From: UBA1151 sp963579925
Lineage (GTDB): Bacteria; Chloroflexota; Dehalococcoidia; Lucifugimonadales; Lucifugimonadaceae
Reading direction: 5' to 3'
Assembly: GCA_963579925.1 (NCBI GenBank)
Contig: CAUZJA010000053.1
Span: 1 to 13,984 of the forward strand
Length of the DNA stretch: 13,984 bases
Shown here in pieces: positions 13,825 through 13,984 of this stretch. Made by a program: the position numbers and the translations under genes. Positions within the stretch are counted from its first letter, which is position 1; every line of letters begins with the position of its first letter. A model generated the notes under the pieces. It worked only from the letters and a program-made list of their open reading frames with translations, searched no databases and had not been told where the DNA came from.

Positions 13825-13872
13825 TTAGTCGTCAACAGCAGCGGTTATCGCGTTGGCGAATAGATCTGACAT
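13825..13872 (-). CDS. Possible 15-residue micro-ORF
   Basis: The ATG at 13872-13870 is preceded by AGGA about six bases upstream and reads MSDLFANAITAAVDD, then TAA at 13827-13825. It ends five bases before the inverted repeat. The start region looks like a normal gene start, so this may be a leader peptide, a very small protein, or the 5' end of a gene interrupted by the inverted-repeat unit. Chance is a serious alternative. Confidence 0.15.
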   Translation of the reverse strand: MSDLFANAITAAVDD

Positions 13873-13984
13873 CGTTATTCCTGTATATGTGACGCTGTCA
13901 TACTGACCTGCCCCCAAGACCGTTACCACCCATTATCTCGGTTCTCCGACTAGCTGTAGCCTGGGCATGATGACCTCTGGGGCT

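Larger units (their letters stand above)
13244..13984. other. Long region without a convincing gene
   Basis: These 741 bases upstream of nirK contain only short open frames without family resemblance. The first 200 or so bases should include the nirK promoter, but no clear -35/-10 pair was resolved. The right half holds a repeat copy (13691-13723), a 15-bp inverted repeat (13676-13690 with 13806-13820) and a tiny ORF (13825-13872). It may be a degraded mobile or repeat-derived segment. Confidence 0.5.

Noticed and set aside
1..13984. tRNA, rRNA, CRISPR array or insertion-sequence transposase
   Set aside because: No T-arm-like consensus in a foldable context, no regularly spaced repeats and no transposase motif were seen on either strand.

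Overview
The window looks like chromosome from a marine, free-living bacterium of the Chloroflexota, most likely the SAR202 / Dehalococcoidia side. I infer this from four things. Four different enolase-superfamily (mandelate racemase-like) genes sit within about 9.4 kb, and expansion of this family is a reported hallmark of SAR202. There is an exported dockerin-type protein, a NirK-type copper nitrite reductase with a lipoprotein signal, and palindromic intergenic repeats. No rRNA, tRNA, CRISPR array or transposase was seen, so the taxonomic placement is an inference.

Layout. Positions 1-334 (minus): 5' part of a dienelactone hydrolase gene broken by at least three frame changes. 361-1443 (plus): GH88/GH105-type unsaturated glycuronyl hydrolase. 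1444-1628: convergent gap with a dispersed repeat and a perfect palindrome. 1629-2807 (minus): enolase paralogue 1. 2948-3554 (minus): P-loop kinase gene with a frameshift and a damaged Walker A motif. 3577-3786 (minus): small zinc-ribbon protein. 4082-6943 (plus): large secreted multidomain protein (SdrD_B-like, beta-propeller, DUF11-like, dockerin-like), followed by a very strong hairpin. 7113-8255 (plus): enolase paralogue 2, with both residues of the usual His-Asp dyad replaced by Asn. 8297-8405: inverted-repeat element. 8468-9577 and 9828-10973 (minus): enolase paralogues 3 and 4; the latter starts with TTG. Between these two lies a coding-like fragment on the plus strand. 11217-11855 (plus): GspE/PilT-like ATPase fragment or small ATPase whose start is unclear. 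12050-13243 (minus): nirK. 13244-13984: no convincing gene, but repeats and one tiny ORF.

How it works together (inference). The enolase paralogues, the glycuronyl hydrolase and the broken dienelactone hydrolase fit a catabolic region for sugar acids, uronic-acid-containing polymers and related carboxylates: a polymer-derived unsaturated uronide is released, and acid sugars are dehydrated by the enolase-family enzymes. The paralogues are not a simple tandem duplication. They differ in active-site residues, lie on both strands, and are separated by unrelated genes and repeats. The secreted dockerin-type protein could bind surfaces or polymers. NirK would reduce nitrite to nitric oxide outside the cytoplasmic membrane and has no visible functional tie to the rest.

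Two genes are broken by frame changes. In the kinase gene the frameshift coincides with a lost P-loop residue, which argues for genuine decay. In the dienelactone hydrolase, which lies at the window edge, sequencing or assembly error is equally possible.
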